Positions 23,661 to 32,393 of a stretch of DNA of 64,000 nucleotides are shown here, one piece after another. Source of the stretch: Eggerthellaceae bacterium (GTDB lineage: Bacteria; Actinomycetota; Coriobacteriia; Coriobacteriales; Eggerthellaceae); contig JAAVZC010000008.1 in assembly GCA_022791455.1 (NCBI GenBank), positions 124,001 through 188,000 of the forward strand, read 5' to 3'. Both the position numbers and the translations under genes were made by a program. Within the stretch, counting starts at the first letter, position 1; the number at the start of each line of letters is the position of its first letter. Below the pieces are notes generated by a model. That model saw nothing but the letters and a program-made list of their open reading frames with translations, was not told the origin of the DNA and ran no database searches.

Positions 23661-24782
23661 ATGAAGATCGAGACCATCGGCGTGGAAGATTGGCTGAACG
23701 TTTGGGAGAAGTCCGCCACGTACGACATCGCGCAGTCCACCATCTCCTCGATGACCATGGGCGAGATTCTGGCCCTGGACGGCCGCGCAGGCGCCACGTT
23801 CTACGAACAGCTCGACCGCGAGAAGATGAACTACGGCTGGATTGAGGGCTCGCCGGAATTCAAGGATCAGGTGTCCCGCCTGTACGAGACTGACATCGAC
23901 CCCGACTGCATTCTGCAGACCAACGGCACCACTGGCGCGAATTTGCTGGCGCTGATGGCACTCGTGGAGCCCGGCGACCACGTGATTGCGGAATACCCCA
24001 CCTATCAGCCCCTGTACGAGATTCCCCGCACGCTGGGCGCCGAAGTTGAGTACTGGCACCTGCGGGAAGAGAACGGCTGGCAGCCGCGTATCGACGAGTT
24101 GGAGCGCATGGTGCGGCCGGACACGAAGCTCATCTGCATCAACAATGCCTCGAACCCGCTGGGCACCGTGCTCGACCGCGACACGCTGAAGCGCGTGGCG
24201 GCCATCGCGCGGTCGGTGGGCGCCTATGTGCTCTCCGACGAGGTGTACCTGCCGCTGGAGGACACCGACCGCTTCGTTTCCATGATCGACCTCTACGACA
24301 AAGCGGTGGTGACCAACAGCATTTCCAAGACCTATTCGGTGCCGGGCGCTCGCGTGGGCTGGACGGTTTCCAATCGCGAGCTGGCCGACCGGTTCCGCGT
24401 GTACCGCGACTACACCATGATCTGCTGTGGCGAATTCAACGACCGGCTGGCAACCTACGTGCTGTCCCACCGCGACAAGATCTTGGCCCGCAACCGAGCC
24501 ATCATCGCTCGCAACCGCGCCATCGTCCAGGAGTGGATCGACGGCGAGCCGCGCGTGCACTGGCAGGCCCCGAAGGGCGTTTCGGTGGCCTACATCCAAT
24601 GGGATATCCCCGTCGACGACGAGACGTTTTGCATAGAGCTGCTGGAGAAGGAAGGGGTGCTGCTGGTTCCCGGCAGCCGCTTCGACCTGCCCGGCGGCGC
24701 CCGGCTGGGCTATTGCGCCTCCGAGCCCATCCTGCGCGAGGGTCTCGCCCGTCTCAGCCGTGCCCTTCGCCAGTTCGATTAG
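23661..24782 (+). CDS. Class I/II fold PLP-dependent aminotransferase
   Basis: A 373-residue aspartate-aminotransferase-fold enzyme. It shows NYGWIEGSPEFKDQVSRLY, QTNGTTGANLLALMAL (cofactor phosphate loop), EYPTYQPLYEIPRTLGAEV, NNASNPLGTVLDRDTL, LSDEVYLPLE (Asp that pairs with the pyridine nitrogen) and SISKTYSVPGARVGW with the Schiff-base lysine. The length is slightly short for the fold. The nearest named relatives I would expect are capreomycidine-synthase-like and aromatic/arginine-type aminotransferases, but the substrate is not assigned. AAAAGGAG lies before the ATG. It is co-transcribed with the permease, suggesting an uptake-plus-transamination route for one amino acid. Confidence 0.88.
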   Translation: MKIETIGVEDWLNVWEKSATYDIAQSTISSMTMGEILALDGRAGATFYEQLDREKMNYGWIEGSPEFKDQVSRLYETDIDPDCILQTNGTTGANLLALMALVEPGDHVIAEYPTYQPLYEIPRTLGAEVEYWHLREENGWQPRIDELERMVRPDTKLICINNASNPLGTVLDRDTLKRVAAIARSVGAYVLSDEVYLPLEDTDRFVSMIDLYDKAVVTNSISKTYSVPGARVGWTVSNRELADRFRVYRDYTMICCGEFNDRLATYVLSHRDKILARNRAIIARNRAIVQEWIDGEPRVHWQAPKGVSVAYIQWDIPVDDETFCIELLEKEGVLLVPGSRFDLPGGARLGYCASEPILREGLARLSRALRQFD

Positions 24783-24815
24783 GATCGCGAACGATTCAAC
24801 AGGGCACCAAGCATG

Positions 24816-24849
24816 CGGCCTCCCATTGCGAGCGGGAGGCCGTTTTTTT
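24816..24849 (+). terminator. Terminator after the permease-aminotransferase operon
   Basis: CGGCCTCCC and GGGAGGCCG form a 9-bp stem, followed by TTTTTTT. Confidence 0.9.
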
Positions 24850-24856
24850 GCGACAA

Positions 24857-25018
24857 GGTGCGGAAGTTGGCCTGCGCGTTCGGTGCGGGCCAACTTTCGT
24901 GGTTTTTCAGAAGGCGGGGTGGCCCATAACTTCTGATTTCAGAAGTTATGCATCGAAACTTCTGAAATCAGAAGTTTCGCGCCAGGCGCGCTTCTGAAAA
25001 ACGCCCGATGTTGGCCAG
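24857..25018. repeat. Large palindromic element, copy C
   Basis: Same orientation as copy B and almost identical, with the same two internal palindromes (24925-24950 and 24954-24979 approximately). It is again between convergent genes, and is followed by GCTCAGGATGAC, a piece of the TCATCCTGAGCG repeat. Confidence 0.88.
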
Positions 25019-25072
25019 GGGACAAGCGCTCAGGATGACGAGGGGGGCGAAGGCGATGGTGGGTTCCATGGC

Positions 25073-26548
25073 TTACGAATCGATGTACTCCAGCAGTTCT
25101 TCTCGGGAGTTGACGCCGAGTTTGCGGTAGATGCTTTTGGTGTGGGTGCGGGCGGTGCTCTCGGAGATTACGAGGGTCTTCGCGATGAAGGCGGGGGAGT
25201 GGCCGCGGGCCAAGAACCCCAGGATCTCGGTTTCTCGCGGGGAAAGGCCGCTTTGGCGCGCGCACTCGTTGCAGCGGGCGGCCAGGCTTGCGGCGTGGTG
25301 CGCCTCGGCGTCGCCGGTGGAATCGCCGTCGCCCTCGCTGTCGCTTGCGGCTTCGGCCCGCTCCTGGATGCGCCATCCGTCGCCGAGCGCCATGCCGATG
25401 AGGAAGGCGAAGTACAGTGTGCTCACCACCAAAAGGGCCGGCCCGCCGTTTTGCTCGAGAAACGGCGGCAGCGTCCCGCAAAACTGCCCCAGCAGCGAAA
25501 ACGCGCAGAAGCCCGCCACCGCGCCGCCGTACACAAGCGCCGCGGGGAACTCGCCGGCATGGGCCATGGCGCACAGGCTCGCCAGCGCCAAAATGGCAAT
25601 GAGCCCGAAGAACCCGTAGCTGAGCCAGGCTGCCAGCCAAAGCGGGCTGGTGGCCTCGGGGAAACTGTTGAGCACGATGAGCCCCAGCGCCGACACCGGC
25701 AGCACCACCTGATATATAAAAGGTAGAAGCGGCCGCCGCGTGCGCACCATGAGCGCCAGCGGAATGGCCACCGCCGCGCCGATGACGATGCCGAGCGCCT
25801 CCATGTACACCACGTCGAACAGTACGAATTTCCGCACGCCGGTGACGAAGGCGAACACCATAAGCCCGGCGAAGGGAACGAACAGCACCGTGCCCATGCG
25901 GCGCACCAGCTGAAGCAACGACTCGCCCTCTCGCCGCCGTTCTCCCACGCGCTCGACAGGGGTGGAGGACGCGCCAGACTCGGTGGGGTCGGCGATTTCT
26001 CCGCGCAGCGCCTGAAGGCAAGGCACCGTCACGCTTGCCAGCACCATAAGCGCGAAAACGAGTACGGCAATCGTGGTGTCAACCGACGACAACATGAGGT
26101 CGACGAACGAACCGCCCGCCGCCGTGAGCCCCACCCAGAAGATGGCCCGCCGCAGTCCGAAACTGGCCATGAGTGCGCCCCAGGCGATGCAAAGCTCCAG
26201 CCCGCCCACGCCGGCGCAGACGGCCGCCACCACAGTGAGCGGCGTGGCCAGCCCTGTCAGCAAGAGCGCCACGAACATGCCGTAGCCCACCACCAGCAGC
26301 GCCGCGCCACCACACACCGCGCCACGGCGCAGTAGCAGGCCTTCCTTGCCACGGGCTGCCAGCAGTCCTGCGCCCAAGCCGGCCACCAGCCCCGCCACCA
26401 GCACGATGGTGGCAAAGGGCCCCAGCACTAGGTCGGAAGTTTCCGAAGACAGTCGAAACACCGTATAGCTGGAAGAGGAAAACGGCATGATGGCGAAAAA
26501 CGCCGCGAACAGCAAAAGCTCGGGCCGAAACCCTTTCAGCACGTTCAT
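25073..26548 (-). CDS. Membrane-bound LuxR-family transcription regulator, large form
   Basis: A 491-residue protein with ~12 hydrophobic segments arranged like a transporter-fold sensor (LLLFAAFFAIMPFSSSSYTVFRL..., ATIVLVAGLVAGLGAGLLAAR, and so on), a short charged loop after six helices (EIADPTESGASSTPVERVGERRREGE), then a linker rich in Ala/Asp/Ser and a LuxR HTH at about 425-491 (SGLSPRETEILGFLARGHSPAFIAKTLVISESTARTHTKSIYRKLGVNSREELL). I start it at 26548, ahead of MNVLKGFRPELLLF, with AGGCGGGG upstream; a much longer reading extends through the divergent gene and is spurious. It is divergent from the reductase/cytochrome pair, which it probably controls. Confidence 0.85.
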   Translation of the reverse strand: MNVLKGFRPELLLFAAFFAIMPFSSSSYTVFRLSSETSDLVLGPFATIVLVAGLVAGLGAGLLAARGKEGLLLRRGAVCGGAALLVVGYGMFVALLLTGLATPLTVVAAVCAGVGGLELCIAWGALMASFGLRRAIFWVGLTAAGGSFVDLMLSSVDTTIAVLVFALMVLASVTVPCLQALRGEIADPTESGASSTPVERVGERRREGESLLQLVRRMGTVLFVPFAGLMVFAFVTGVRKFVLFDVVYMEALGIVIGAAVAIPLALMVRTRRPLLPFIYQVVLPVSALGLIVLNSFPEATSPLWLAAWLSYGFFGLIAILALASLCAMAHAGEFPAALVYGGAVAGFCAFSLLGQFCGTLPPFLEQNGGPALLVVSTLYFAFLIGMALGDGWRIQERAEAASDSEGDGDSTGDAEAHHAASLAARCNECARQSGLSPRETEILGFLARGHSPAFIAKTLVISESTARTHTKSIYRKLGVNSREELLEYIDS

Positions 26549-26815
26549 AGTCCCCGCCTTCCCTCCAATTATCGGCTCGGAAAAGTATACCGCCGAATTG
26601 CCGCGCCTCCGCGCCCAACCTTCTGGGCGTCTGCAAGTAAGCAACGCTCCCATCAGGCATTTCTCGGAAATACCCCAAAACCGTGATGCCGCTTTTCCGC
26701 CTTTCCCGAAAAGCAGCGATAGCACAAGGGGGGCCGCGGCCGCCATTATAGACGCCAGGAAATGTCCCCGTCCGAACCCGGGGGCATACGTTGGCCCAAC
26801 CAGTAAGGAGGGACT
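26549..26815. promoter_or_regulatory. Divergent control region between LuxR and reductase genes
   Basis: A 267-bp gap with both start regions. It holds a GGCCGCGGCC palindrome (26732-26741), a CATTAT -10 candidate just after it, and an AAGGAGG ribosome site 6 nt before the reductase ATG. No operator as clear as the one at 22044 was found. Confidence 0.4.
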
Positions 26816-28831
26816 ATGGGAGACAACGAGAAGACGCAGGGAAAGGGAATCTCGCGTCGTGCGTTTTTGAGCTTTGGCGCCGCCGCGGCGGCCATGGCGG
26901 CCGGTAGCGGACTGGCGGGATGCGCCCCCACGCCGCGCTTCATCGAGGGCAACTCGATGACCTACGGCGAAGCGCAGGGCTCCACCGGCACCGACGGCAC
27001 CGTGGTGCACAACGTGAAGGACACCAGCTGGATGACCCCGCCGGCCGAGGTGACCGAATTCGCCGCCACCTACGACTGCGACGCCGTGGTCTGCGGTCTC
27101 GGTTTCGCCGGCACCACCGCCAGCCGCGAGCTGGCAGAGCAGGGCAAGTCGGTCATCGTCATCGAGAAGCAGCCGGAAGACTCCTACGCCGCCACCGGCA
27201 ACGAGTTCGCCAGCCTCAACGCCGCCATCCTGAAAGAGCGCGGCGTGCCCGCCATCGACCCGGTGGAGTTCTACCAGAACTTCATGAAGATTACCGGCAA
27301 CATGCCCAACCCCGCGCTGGTGATGAAGTTCGCCCAGAACTCCGAGGCGAACTCCAACTGGTACCTGGATCCGCTGACCGAGGAAGATTTCGCAACCATG
27401 ACCACGGCGTTCTTCCCGCCCACCGAGCACCAGATGAGCGAGCTTTCCGGCATCAAGTTCTGGCCCAGCGTGTGCAGCTTCTACGGCGAGTGCAACCAGA
27501 CCAAGATCGTCGGCAAGAACCACGACGTGGCGGCGCAGCATGGCGCGCAGTTCCTCTACGGCACCACCGGCGAGTACATCATCATGGAAGACGGCAAAGT
27601 GGCGGGCATCGTGGCGAAGGGCGCTGACGGCTACATTAAGGTGAACTGCCGCGCGGTGGTGCTCTCCTGCGGCGGCATGGGCGGCAACCCGGAAATGATG
27701 GCCTACTTCATGCCCGATATGGCCCAAGCGCTGGTGGAGGGCGAATCCCTCAGCTCTATGTCCGCCAACGACGGCCGCGGCGTGCAGATGGCCTACTGGG
27801 CCGGCGCACACCTGGAGACCACGCCCGTTGCCGGCATGAACATGAAGGGCCTCTCGGTGCCCGGCAAGATGAACTGCCTGCCCCAGGCGGTGTGGGTGGA
27901 CGAAAGCGGCAAGCGCTTCTGCAACGAGTACTATCCCACCTCCGAGCAGCGCGGCTACCAGACCTCCTTCATGAGCCGCTCCACCAAGTTCGCCATCTGC
28001 GACAACAATTTCACGGAATACCGCCAGTACACGCTACCGCAGCACGCCGGCTTCGAGGCCAGCGAGGCCAACATCCAGTCGCTGCGCGAGGCGCTCGACA
28101 CCGCGTATGCCAAGTTCAACGGCACCTATGTGGAAGAAGAGGGCGACGCCGCGGCGGCTCAGGGTGGCGCCCCGGCCGGTGACGGCGCCCAGGGTGGCGA
28201 AGGCCAGGCGCAAGGTAGCGAAGGCCAGGCCCAGGGCGGTGCCGAGGCTGCGGCCGTCGGCGCGGCGGGAGCTGCCGGTGCGGCCGGCGGCGCTGAAGGC
28301 GGCGAAGGCCAGCCCCAAGGCGAAGGCGGAGCTCCTGGCGGCGAAGGCGGCGGCGAGGGCGGCCCGGGCGGCGAAGGTGGCGGCGGTGGCGGCCCCATGA
28401 CCGCGGTAGAGTACATTGCCGACGACACCCTGGAGGGCCTCGCGTCCCAGATGGGCCTTACCGGCGACGCCGCCACGGCTTTCGTGGAGCAGATCAACCG
28501 CTGGAACGAGTACTGCGAAACCGGCGTGGACATGGAGTTCGGCCGCGACGCCAAGGTGCTCTTCCCGGTGAAGGAGCCCCCCTTCTACGCCTGCACCTTC
28601 GATCCGGTTCTGGGCGAGACCATGGTCACCATGGGCGGCATCATCACCGACGGCAACCAGAACGCCCTGGACGCCAACTACGACCCCATCCCCGGCTTGT
28701 ACGTGTCTGGCAACGACTGCGGCCGCCGCTTCGGCACCGAGTACATCACCCCTATCCCCGGCGTGTCCATCGGCTTCGCCATGGTGCTCGGCCGCGAGTG
28801 CGGCAAGTCGGTGGCGGAGTTCTTGGGATAG
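26816..28831 (+). CDS. Tat-exported FAD-dependent fumarate-reductase-type oxidoreductase
   Basis: A 671-residue reductase. The N-terminus SRRAFLSFG is a twin-arginine signal and LAGC near residue 37 adds a possible lipobox, so it acts outside the membrane. The FAD-binding site is YDCDAVVCGLGFAGTTASRELAEQGKSVIVIEK; later family parts are AVWVDESGKRFCNEYY and PIPGLYVSGNDCGRRFGTEYITPIPGVSIGFAMVLGRECG. Between about residues 442 and 528 there is an almost pure Gly/Ala/Gln/Glu segment, absent from typical fumarate reductases. No haem domain is included; electrons most likely come from the multihaem cytochrome 27 bp downstream. Family members in Eggerthellaceae reduce diverse acceptors (cardiac glycosides, cinnamates, fumarate); the substrate here is unknown. 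Confidence 0.9.
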   Translation: MGDNEKTQGKGISRRAFLSFGAAAAAMAAGSGLAGCAPTPRFIEGNSMTYGEAQGSTGTDGTVVHNVKDTSWMTPPAEVTEFAATYDCDAVVCGLGFAGTTASRELAEQGKSVIVIEKQPEDSYAATGNEFASLNAAILKERGVPAIDPVEFYQNFMKITGNMPNPALVMKFAQNSEANSNWYLDPLTEEDFATMTTAFFPPTEHQMSELSGIKFWPSVCSFYGECNQTKIVGKNHDVAAQHGAQFLYGTTGEYIIMEDGKVAGIVAKGADGYIKVNCRAVVLSCGGMGGNPEMMAYFMPDMAQALVEGESLSSMSANDGRGVQMAYWAGAHLETTPVAGMNMKGLSVPGKMNCLPQAVWVDESGKRFCNEYYPTSEQRGYQTSFMSRSTKFAICDNNFTEYRQYTLPQHAGFEASEANIQSLREALDTAYAKFNGTYVEEEGDAAAAQGGAPAGDGAQGGEGQAQGSEGQAQGGAEAAAVGAAGAAGAAGGAEGGEGQPQGEGGAPGGEGGGEGGPGGEGGGGGGPMTAVEYIADDTLEGLASQMGLTGDAATAFVEQINRWNEYCETGVDMEFGRDAKVLFPVKEPPFYACTFDPVLGETMVTMGGIITDGNQNALDANYDPIPGLYVSGNDCGRRFGTEYITPIPGVSIGFAMVLGRECGKSVAEFLG

Positions 28832-28858
28832 TCCATCTAATAAAGAAAGGAGGTCCCC

Positions 28859-29554
28859 ATGAGCGAAACCACTGAGACCACTCAGGCCCAGGCGGCCCCG
28901 GGCAAGCCGGTGTCGGTGAAAAAAGCGCGGAAGAAGGCGCCCATCACCATTGCCATTGTGGCCGCTATCGTGGTAGTGGCGGGCGCGGGCTTCTGGGTGT
29001 GGCACGAGCAGCCCAGCTTCTGCGCCGCTATTTGCCACATCCCCATGGATCCCTACCTGGAGACCTACGAGGAAGCGCCGGATTCCGAAGGCGTGGACAA
29101 GTGGAACAACCCGGTGTCCAACACCAACGCCATGCTAGCGGTGACCCATGCGTCGGCGGGGGAGACCTGCATGAGCTGCCACGTGCCCACGCTTTCCGAG
29201 CAGGTGAGCGAAGCGGTGAACTGGATCAGCGGCAACTACGTGTTCCCGTTGATGGAAGGCGATCTAGATTCGCTGACCGAGGCGTCTGGCATGGACGCGG
29301 ACGAGTTCTGCCTGAAGAGCGGCTGCCACGTGACGGAAAGCGGCGAAGAGGTGACCACGCGCGAGCAGCTGAAGGAGCTGACGGCGGACCTGAGCTTCAA
29401 CCCTCACGTGGCGCAGCATGGCGAACGAGCCTGCAGCGACTGTCACAAGGGCCATCGCGCCAGCGTGATGGTGTGCTCCGATTGCCATAACGAAGCACAG
29501 CTGCCCGACGGCTGGATCACCCCCGACGAAGAGGATCAGCTGATCATCCAGTAA
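28859..29554 (+). CDS. Membrane-anchored multihaem c-type cytochrome (NapC/NrfH-like role)
   Basis: A 231-residue protein with a cytoplasmic start, one membrane anchor (ITIAIVAAIVVVAGAGFWVW) and an outer haem domain. Haem motifs in order: CAAICH (CX3CH), CMSCH, CLKSGCH (CX4CH), CSDCH, CSDCH. Three are standard CX2CH and two have expanded spacing, so up to five haems. Such cytochromes pass electrons from menaquinol to the reductase at their side, here the flavoprotein upstream. AAAGGAGG is placed 5-6 nt before the ATG, giving strong translation. The stop is followed by a GC-rich hairpin. Confidence 0.9.
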   Translation: MSETTETTQAQAAPGKPVSVKKARKKAPITIAIVAAIVVVAGAGFWVWHEQPSFCAAICHIPMDPYLETYEEAPDSEGVDKWNNPVSNTNAMLAVTHASAGETCMSCHVPTLSEQVSEAVNWISGNYVFPLMEGDLDSLTEASGMDADEFCLKSGCHVTESGEEVTTREQLKELTADLSFNPHVAQHGERACSDCHKGHRASVMVCSDCHNEAQLPDGWITPDEEDQLIIQ

Positions 29555-29613
29555 CCGAACCGACATACCCTGCGCGACGGTGCTTGCTCCCCATTCTGCC
29601 GGCGCGCCCTCTC

Positions 29614-29652
29614 AAGCGGCCCCGCCATCCCTCCAACGGCGGGGCCGCCTTG
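29614..29652 (+). terminator. GC-rich stem after the cytochrome gene
   Basis: GCGGCCCCGCC (29616-29626) and GGCGGGGCCGC (29638-29648), 11-bp perfect stem, followed by CTTGTG; no good U-tract, so terminator function is probable rather than certain. Confidence 0.6.
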
Positions 29653-29677
29653 TGTCGTGGGCAATAGTGTTACCCAT

Positions 29678-29700
29678 TGTCATCCTGAGCGGAGCGCGAA
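29678..29700 (+). repeat. Partial TCATCCTGAGCG repeat
   Basis: CATTGTCATCCTGAGCGGAG is a truncated tandem copy of the element that follows at 29712. Confidence 0.75.
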
Positions 29701-29711
29701 GCAGCCCACCC

Positions 29712-29812
29712 ATTGTCATCCTGAGCGGAGCGCGTAGCGCGGAGTCGAAGGATCTCACCCAGCCGAGGAGATCCTTCGACTCCGGCCTTCGGCCTCCGCT
29801 CAGGATGACAAA
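29712..29812. repeat. REP-like hairpin repeat, second full copy
   Basis: Same architecture as 11267-11365: TTGTCATCCTGAGCGGAG ... GGAGTCGAAGGATCTC / GAGATCCTTCGACTCC ... CCGCTCAGGATGACAA. It lies in the 390-bp gap between the cytochrome and helicase genes, whose remaining sequence is G-rich and shows no gene. Confidence 0.88.
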
Positions 29813-29944
29813 GGGATGGGGCTGGGATGACGAGGGGGGAGGGCCCAGGGTGACGAAGAGAGGACGCTCGGGGTGGCGAGGGGAGGGGGCAGTGACAACT
29901 GGGGTACAATGGGGTTTCTGGTTTTAGAAAGGAACTCTTCCCGT

Positions 29945-31429
29945 ATGACATCTTTTGACGATCTGGGGCTTTCGAAGCCCCTTTTGAATGCTGTGTCCTC
30001 GCTCGGCTACACGGAGCCGACGCCGGTGCAGGAGCAGGCCATTCCGTTGGTGCTGGCGGGCCGCGACATTGTGGCGGCGGCGAAAACCGGCACCGGCAAA
30101 ACAGCCGCCTTCGCGCTTCCCGCCATGGACGGGCTGCCGCGGGCGAAGGGCGGAAAGGGCCCGGCGATGCTGGTGGTCACCCCCACGCGCGAGCTGGCGG
30201 CCCAGATAGGCGACGTGGCCTCGGTGGTGGCGAAGCACACCAACCTGCGGGTGTTCACGGTGGTGGGCGGCGTGTCCTACAACCCGCAAATTGCGCAGCT
30301 GCGCCGCGGGGTGGACGTGCTCATTGCCACGCCGGGCCGTTTGGTGGACCTCATGCAGCAGAACGCCGTGAAGCTCTCGGACGTGCAGGTGCTGGTGCTC
30401 GACGAAGCGGACCGCATGCTGGACATGGGCTTCCTTCCCTCGGTGAAAAAGATCGTGGCCGCCACCCCCGCCGACCGCCAGACGCTGCTCTTTTCCGCCA
30501 CCATCGACGACTCGGTGATGGGGCAGGTGGGGAACCTCTTGCGCGACCCCGCCTACGTGGAAATTGCCCACAAGGGCGAAACCGCCGATACGGTGGACCA
30601 GTACCTCATCCGCATCCCGCAGCTGGCGAAGCCGGCGCTTTTGAACGCGCTGCTGAAGGAGAAGGGCGGCACCCGCATCATCGTGTTTGCCCGTACGCGG
30701 CACCGGGCCGACGCGGTGTGCCGGCGCCTGAAGCGCGCCGGGTTCGCGGCTGAGGCCATCCATTCCGATCGCTCCCAGAACCAGCGGGCGCGGGCATTGG
30801 CGAACTTCGCGAACGGCAAGACCGACATCATCGTGGCCACCGATGTGCTGGCCCGCGGCATCGACGTGGACCAAGTGAACTACGTAGTGAACTACGACAT
30901 TCCCCATGAGCCGGAGGACTACGTGCACCGCATTGGCCGCACCGGACGCGCCGGTTGCACCGGCTGGGCGGTATCGTTCGTGAGCCCGGACGTAGAGATG
31001 GATCTGAAGGCCATCCAGAAGCTCATTGGCCGTCAGTTGCCGGAATTGGAGCTGAAACAGTTCGACCGCGAGGCTGCGGTGGCGGAAGCGGACGCGAAGA
31101 GCGCCGCTCGCGAGGCGAAGGAAGACCCGGAGATTCAGGCGGCGAAGAAGGAACTGCAGAAGAAGACCCGTCGCAAGAACCGCGCCAAGGCGCGTGAGGC
31201 GGCGGAGCGAGAGGCACGCATGAGCGCCGCTCCCGAGATGCTGCCACCCAAACAGACTCCCAAAAAGCCGAAGAAGCAGAAGCCTGCCCTGAAGCTCTCG
31301 GAGCCTCAGAAGAAGGGGCGGGGGAATGGCAGCGGCGCCCGCAAAGCCAAGCCCCAGAACGCTCCAAAAAGCGACTTCCGCCCCGGCCGCTCCCAGCGCG
31401 CCGCCATGGCGAAACACCGCTCAAAATAA
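29945..31429 (+). CDS. DEAD-box ATP-dependent RNA helicase
   Basis: A 494-residue RNA helicase with all core motifs: Q motif (FDDLGLSKPLLNAVSSLGYTEPTPVQEQAIP), motif I AKTGTGKT, Ia PTRELAAQ, Ib ATPGRL, II DEAD (LVLDEADRMLDMGF), III SAT, IV IIVFARTR, V ATDVLARGIDV, VI HRIGRTGRAG. After residue ~375 comes a Lys/Arg/Ala-rich tail (KKTRRKNRAKAREAAEREAR, KKPKKQKPALKL) that should be unstructured and bind RNA. It resembles RhlE/CshA-type enzymes of ribosome assembly and mRNA decay. AAAGGA lies 11 nt before the ATG. It is a stand-alone gene with its own terminator. Confidence 0.95.
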   Translation: MTSFDDLGLSKPLLNAVSSLGYTEPTPVQEQAIPLVLAGRDIVAAAKTGTGKTAAFALPAMDGLPRAKGGKGPAMLVVTPTRELAAQIGDVASVVAKHTNLRVFTVVGGVSYNPQIAQLRRGVDVLIATPGRLVDLMQQNAVKLSDVQVLVLDEADRMLDMGFLPSVKKIVAATPADRQTLLFSATIDDSVMGQVGNLLRDPAYVEIAHKGETADTVDQYLIRIPQLAKPALLNALLKEKGGTRIIVFARTRHRADAVCRRLKRAGFAAEAIHSDRSQNQRARALANFANGKTDIIVATDVLARGIDVDQVNYVVNYDIPHEPEDYVHRIGRTGRAGCTGWAVSFVSPDVEMDLKAIQKLIGRQLPELELKQFDREAAVAEADAKSAAREAKEDPEIQAAKKELQKKTRRKNRAKAREAAEREARMSAAPEMLPPKQTPKKPKKQKPALKLSEPQKKGRGNGSGARKAKPQNAPKSDFRPGRSQRAAMAKHRSK

Positions 31430-31474
31430 GCAAAAATACCCTGACAAAAATAGAGCGCTCGACGGCTTTCTAAG

Positions 31475-31515
31475 AGAAATCCCGCCGCGAAAAATCGGCG
31501 GGATTTCTTTATTTC
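31475..31515 (+). terminator. Terminator after the helicase gene
   Basis: GAAATCCCGCCG and CGGCGGGATTTC stem, followed by TTTATTTC. Confidence 0.82.
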
Positions 31516-31720
31516 TGGGTTTTATAAACCAAAATTTTAAGATCAAATATCAATATTTGGATTAAACTCTCCAAATATTAAAGAATTACAACTAAAACTC
31601 TATAAAATAATTTGAATATTTTGCAACCAATTTGCAATGATTCGATGACCAATTAAGCAAATCTCATGCGAATTTAGGCATTTTATTTTGTTAATTATTG
31701 GAAGCGATCAAGCCGAATTG
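31510..31720. other. AT-rich island upstream of the giant gene
   Basis: About 200 bp of strongly AT-rich DNA inside a GC-rich chromosome. It includes AATATTTGG (31552-31560) and CCAAATATT (31571-31579), a perfect 9-bp inverted repeat with a 10-nt loop, and several A/T runs. No gene is convincing. It could be a promoter/curvature region or a binding site for a xenogeneic silencer. Confidence 0.55.
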
Positions 31721-32393
31721 CTGTTTGGCTTTCGCTTCGGAAAAATCATCTGCAGGTGTGTTCTTCGGGCCTTTGCGAAAGGTGTCTTCAGCGGCCCGAA
31801 AAGAGGGGAGTGATCGGTGCAGAACTTGGTGCGTTTCTGCGGTCTCTGGGCTCCTTGGTGCGGGCTCCCAAAAAGCAGCTTGTGAAGGCTTTGTGTTCGA
31901 TCGAAGTCCAGTTGTGAAAATGCCAAGGAGGGGCTGGCGCGAGACACGCGGCTCCGTTAGTCTGTCCGCCGCTGGATTGAGAGCGAAAGAATCGCCAGCT
32001 AGAGGGTCAAATTTCAAAGTCTGCCAATTGGCTATGTTTTCACGCATTTAGGGGGCAATTTCCCTTGTGCGTAGGTTACGGAAGTATTACAATTGGTTCA
32101 CCAGTTCGCTCCATGAGTGAACTCCAATCTTTGAAGCACTGCGGAGGAGGGGTCCTTTTCGGGGTTTCGGGGGTTGAAACGCGCTGGTTCGGAATTTTCG
32201 CGCGGAACAATTTGGGTCTTTAGCTGAATTGCTCACCAGTGGGGTCTGTTCTGCATTCGCAAAACAGACTCTGACCAGGGCATTTGGCGGCGGTTCTCAA
32301 GCTCCGCAGGGCGGGTCGTTTAGCCCATTTCCCTTCCAGCACAACGAAATACTGTGGGTCCCTCGCGCTCGCGCGTATATCTGAGCTCGGGTT
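31721..32393. other. Gene-free region before the giant gene
   Basis: Nearly 700 bp with no credible gene; short frames on both strands have neither ribosome sites nor protein-like composition. It contains small inverted repeats such as GTCTGTT/AACAGAC (about 32247-32272) and GTTCGCTC/GAGTGAAC (about 32101-32121). It probably serves as a long 5' control region. Confidence 0.4.

Noticed and set aside
25073-27811. Long upstream extension of the second LuxR gene to 27811
   Set aside because: It would run antisense through the reductase gene; the start at 26548 has a ribosome site and a sensible first membrane helix.
31691-32051. Overlapping ~118-codon frames on both strands before the giant gene
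   Set aside because: No ribosome sites, no protein-like features, and they are mirror images of each other.
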